Shown here piece after piece: positions 5,287-7,149 of a stretch of 7,149 nt of DNA (the stretch's first letter is position 1; each line of letters starts with the position of its first letter). The notes under the pieces were generated by a model, which was not told the DNA's origin, ran no database searches, and saw only the letters and a program-made list of their open reading frames with translations. The position numbers and the translations under genes were made by a program. Origin of the DNA: Thermoleophilia bacterium (GTDB lineage Bacteria; Actinomycetota; Thermoleophilia; Gaiellales; Gaiellaceae); contig JAICZB010000124.1 in the NCBI GenBank assembly GCA_025933895.1, positions 1 through 7,149 of the forward strand. Reading direction: 5' to 3'.

Positions 5287-5316
5287 GACACACATAGCAG
5301 TTCTGCTATGTATGTC
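5287..5316. repeat. 30-bp inverted repeat (14-bp arms, one mismatch) upstream of proC
   Basis: The left arm GACACACATAGCAG (5287-5300) and right arm CTGCTATGTATGTC (5303-5316) are separated by TT and pair at 13 of 14 positions, with the only mismatch at 5291/5312. It lies between the divergent membrane gene and proC, 11 bp before one start and 37 bp before the other. Each arm carries TGCTATGT reading outwards, which looks like an extended -10 on each strand. It is A+T-rich compared with the surroundings. An operator for a dimeric repressor is the favoured reading; no regulator gene is adjacent. Confidence 0.7.
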
Positions 5317-5339
5317 GCAACTGTTCCTTCGGAACTTGC
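5317..5339 (+). other. Small hairpin in the predicted proC leader
   Basis: GTTCC (5323-5327) and GGAAC (5331-5335) pair across a three-base loop, and GCAA (5317-5320) with TTGC (5336-5339) extends the stem across a two-base bulge. It directly follows the inverted repeat and ends 14 bases before the proC ATG, where no Shine-Dalgarno sequence is seen. It may affect translation, or may be chance. Confidence 0.35.
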
Positions 5340-5353
5340 GGCAGACTCCCCGC

Positions 5354-6172
5354 ATGAATGCGCGCAAGGTCGCGATCCTCGGCGGCGGGCGGATAGGTGA
5401 GGCTCTCCTCTCCGGCCTGCTCAGCTCCGGCTGGCGCGAGCCGGGTGAGGTCGTCGTCACCGACCGGCGCGAGGAGCGAAATTCCGAGCTGCGCGAGCGC
5501 TACGGCTCCGAGGCGACCGACGACAACGCAGCCGCCGTCGGCGGCGCCGCGCTCGTCGTCGTCGCCGTCAAGCCGCAGGACATCGACGCCCTGCTCGGCC
5601 AGATCGGCGAGCATCTCACGACGGAGCAGACCGTCGTCTCGGTCGCGGCCGCGATCCCGACGGCGCACATCGAGGCGCGGATCGCGGACGGCGTCCCGGT
5701 CGTGCGCGCGATGCCGAACGCACCGGCGACCGTCCACGAGGGGATGGCCGGCATCTGCGCCGGCACGCACGCGGGCGACGAGCAGCTCGCACAAGCCGAG
5801 GAGCTCCTCTTGCACCTCGGCCGCGTCGTGCGTGTGCCCGAGACGTGGATGGACGCGATCACCGCCGTCTCGGGCTCGGGCCCCGCCTACTTCGCGCTCC
5901 TCGCCGAAGCGATGATCGAAGCCGGGATCCTGCTGGGCCTCTCGCGCGAGGTCTCGACGACGCTCGTGGTGCAGACGATGTTCGGGACGGCGAAGCAGCT
6001 CCGCGACCAGGGGATGCACCCGGTCGAGCTGCGCGAGTCGGTCACCTCGCCGGGCGGCACGACGATCGCAGCGATCCGCGAGCTCGAACAGGCAGGCGTC
6101 CGCGCCGCGTTCCTCAATGCGATCCAGGCGGCGATGGACCGCGCGCGCGAGCTCGCCGAGGGCGGCGGATGA
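5354..6172 (+). CDS. proC: Pyrroline-5-carboxylate reductase
   Basis: This 272-residue cytoplasmic enzyme reduces 1-pyrroline-5-carboxylate to L-proline with NAD(P)H, the last step of proline synthesis. The N-terminal Rossmann domain starts with KVAILGGGRIGEALLSGLL (5-23), a dinucleotide-binding Gly-rich loop. VVVAVKPQDI (68-77) and VVRAMPNAPA (116-125) are family hallmarks. The C-terminal helical dimerisation domain carries AVSGSGPAYF (171-180) and ESVTSPGGTTIAAI (228-241), the conserved substrate-binding region. The length is typical of the family and all core motifs are intact. The ATG at 5354 is chosen because the first beta strand follows at residue 5; an upstream ATG at 5312 would add 14 residues unlike the family and lies on the inverted repeat. 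No clear Shine-Dalgarno sequence is present. It overlaps pgl by ATGA, so the two are translationally coupled although they serve different pathways. Confidence 0.96.
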   Translation: MNARKVAILGGGRIGEALLSGLLSSGWREPGEVVVTDRREERNSELRERYGSEATDDNAAAVGGAALVVVAVKPQDIDALLGQIGEHLTTEQTVVSVAAAIPTAHIEARIADGVPVVRAMPNAPATVHEGMAGICAGTHAGDEQLAQAEELLLHLGRVVRVPETWMDAITAVSGSGPAYFALLAEAMIEAGILLGLSREVSTTLVVQTMFGTAKQLRDQGMHPVELRESVTSPGGTTIAAIRELEQAGVRAAFLNAIQAAMDRARELAEGGG

Positions 6173-6852
6173 GCGACGTCGAGATCACCGTCGTCGACAG
6201 CGCTGCCGAGGCCGCGCGCGTTGTCGCCGAGCGGCTCGCCGAGCAGGCGCGCACCGGCGGCAGCGTCGTCCTCACGGGCGGCTCGACGCCGCGCGTCGCC
6301 TACGAGATCGCCGCCGAGCTCGAGCCGGACTGGAGCCGCGCCGAGCTCTGGTGGGGAGACGAGCGCTGCGTGCCGCCCGACGACGAGCTCTCGAACTACG
6401 GCATGGCCAAGGCCGCGCTCCTCGACCGCCTGGAAGGCGCGCCGGCCTCAGTCCACAGAATGCAGGGCGAGCTCGGCCGCGACGACGGGGCGAGGGAGTA
6501 CAGGCACGAGCTGGCGAACGTCGGCGACTTCGACCTCGTCCTACTGGGGCTGGGGCCGGACGGCCACGTCGCCTCGCTCTTCCCGCGCTTTCCGACCCTC
6601 GACGTGACGAATCGCGACGTCCTCAGCACGGAGGCCGGCCACGAGCCGTTCGTGGACCGGATCTCGATGACGCTGCCGCGGATCTGCGCGACGCGCGAGC
6701 TGCTCTTCCTCATCGCGGGCGAGGACAAGGCCGAGGCGGCAGCGCTCGCGCTCGCGGGCCCGCCGTCGCGCGAGACGCCCGGCAGCCTCGCGCGCTCGGC
6801 AGAAGGAACGACGCGTGCCGTCCTCGACCGCGCCGCAGCCGCGAAGCTCTAG
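6169..6852 (+). CDS. pgl: 6-phosphogluconolactonase
   Basis: This 227-residue cytoplasmic enzyme hydrolyses 6-phosphoglucono-1,5-lactone to 6-phosphogluconate, the second step of the oxidative pentose phosphate pathway. Family motifs occur in order: VVLTGGSTPR (33-42, phosphate-binding loop), WWGDERCVPPDDELSNYGMA (61-80), and LLGLGPDGHVASLFP (125-139), which holds the catalytic His133. SMTLPRI (166-172) and the terminal PGSLARSAEGTTRAVLDRAAA complete the glucosamine-6-phosphate-isomerase-like fold. It is slightly shorter than many homologues of about 240-260 residues but has no broken motif. The ATG at 6169 overlaps the proC stop (ATGA), and a G-rich GGGCGGCGG precedes it. The usual partners zwf, opcA, tal or gnd are not in the window; they could lie elsewhere in the genome. 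Confidence 0.96.
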   Translation: MSDVEITVVDSAAEAARVVAERLAEQARTGGSVVLTGGSTPRVAYEIAAELEPDWSRAELWWGDERCVPPDDELSNYGMAKAALLDRLEGAPASVHRMQGELGRDDGAREYRHELANVGDFDLVLLGLGPDGHVASLFPRFPTLDVTNRDVLSTEAGHEPFVDRISMTLPRICATRELLFLIAGEDKAEAAALALAGPPSRETPGSLARSAEGTTRAVLDRAAAAKL

Positions 6853-7149
6853 GCGCGGCGTGATCGCACCGAGCGCCGACGCGGGCCGAGAGGACGCGTT
6901 CGTCGTCAACCGAGGAGACGGACCTGCAGACAGTTCTTCCTGAGCTTGCGTACCCACAGAAAGCCGATCAGGAGTTCGTTCGCCGTTTCGAGCCGAGCAG
7001 CTTGACTCCCGAGATCTAGCGGTTCACCGCGTCCGTCTCGGCGCTTCTCGCCCAGACCGCGCGACGGGAGTTTCCGCCGTGGGCGACGAGCCTGGAGGAC
7101 CTCCATCGCTTGCTCGCACGACCGAGTCGCGGCGATCGAAGCGCTCAGC
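6853..7149. other. 297-bp stretch without a supportable gene
   Basis: Nothing recognisable follows pgl to the window end. On the plus strand the frame starting at 6864 is open to a TAG at 7017, reads on beyond it to the window edge, and has no start codon. Its text (for example LPELAYPQKADQEFVRRFEP) is not obviously random, so a decayed gene is possible but not shown. On the minus strand 6906-7106 is open for 66 codons, but its product is Arg-rich and featureless. A 13-bp palindrome (TGGAGGaCCTCCA, 7093-7105) lies near the edge. No terminator with a U-tract is visible after pgl. Confidence 0.4.

Noticed and set aside
4733..5353. Upstream continuation of the proC frame
   Set aside because: It crosses alkA in another frame, the membrane gene in antisense and the inverted repeat. 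The ProC Rossmann strand starts five residues after the ATG at 5354.
7093..7105. Thirteen-base palindrome TGGAGGaCCTCCA as an operator or ribosome site
   Set aside because: It is isolated near the window edge with no start codon at a suitable distance and no gene that can be assigned to it.
6906..7106. 66-codon minus-strand frame after pgl
   Set aside because: There is no ribosome site, domain or membrane segment, it is Arg-rich, and it is no better than shadow frames elsewhere in the window.

Overview
This is a gene-dense, high-G+C (about 70% by eye) bacterial chromosomal window. The codon use, frequent GTG starts, scarcity of Shine-Dalgarno sequences and gene types suggest an actinobacterial lineage, possibly Thermoleophilia/Gaiellales-like. 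That placement is an inference from general character; no rRNA or marker gene is present. No mobile element, CRISPR array, tRNA or rRNA was seen.

Layout. (1) 1-1208, plus strand: the 3' end of a DrrA-type ABC ATPase and its DrrB-type ABC-2 permease, translationally coupled through GTGA, forming a small-molecule or lipid exporter. (2) 1212-2758: a divergent pair. An exported seven-repeat beta-propeller protein is on the minus strand and a TetR-family repressor is on the plus strand. The 35-bp gap between them holds a 19-bp near-palindrome placed exactly over both predicted promoters. (3) 2745-4037, minus strand: a small membrane-anchored protein with an HNH-like motif, followed 9 bp later by a two-module VOC (CatE-like) dioxygenase/glyoxalase-fold protein. 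(4) 4119-4964, plus: an AlkA-type DNA glycosylase, divergent from the HNH-like gene. (5) 4961-5275, minus: a three-helix membrane protein whose stop codon shares a CTAG with the alkA stop. (6) 5354-6852, plus: proC (proline biosynthesis) overlapping pgl (pentose phosphate pathway) by ATGA, preceded by a strong 30-bp inverted repeat in the divergent intergenic gap. (7) 6853-7149: no gene that can be supported.

How it works together. Most pairs are metabolically unrelated housekeeping or accessory functions packed tightly. All three convergent junctions abut or overlap, leaving almost no terminator space. The clearest regulatory logic is the TetR/propeller divergon, where one operator could shut both promoters. 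A second theme is initiation: four genes have a TANNNT hexamer 6-7 nt before the start codon and no Shine-Dalgarno sequence, the signature of leaderless transcripts. I see no convincing novel multi-gene system. The items most worth follow-up are the TetR operator architecture, the leaderless pattern, the inverted repeat before proC and the membrane-anchored HNH-like protein.
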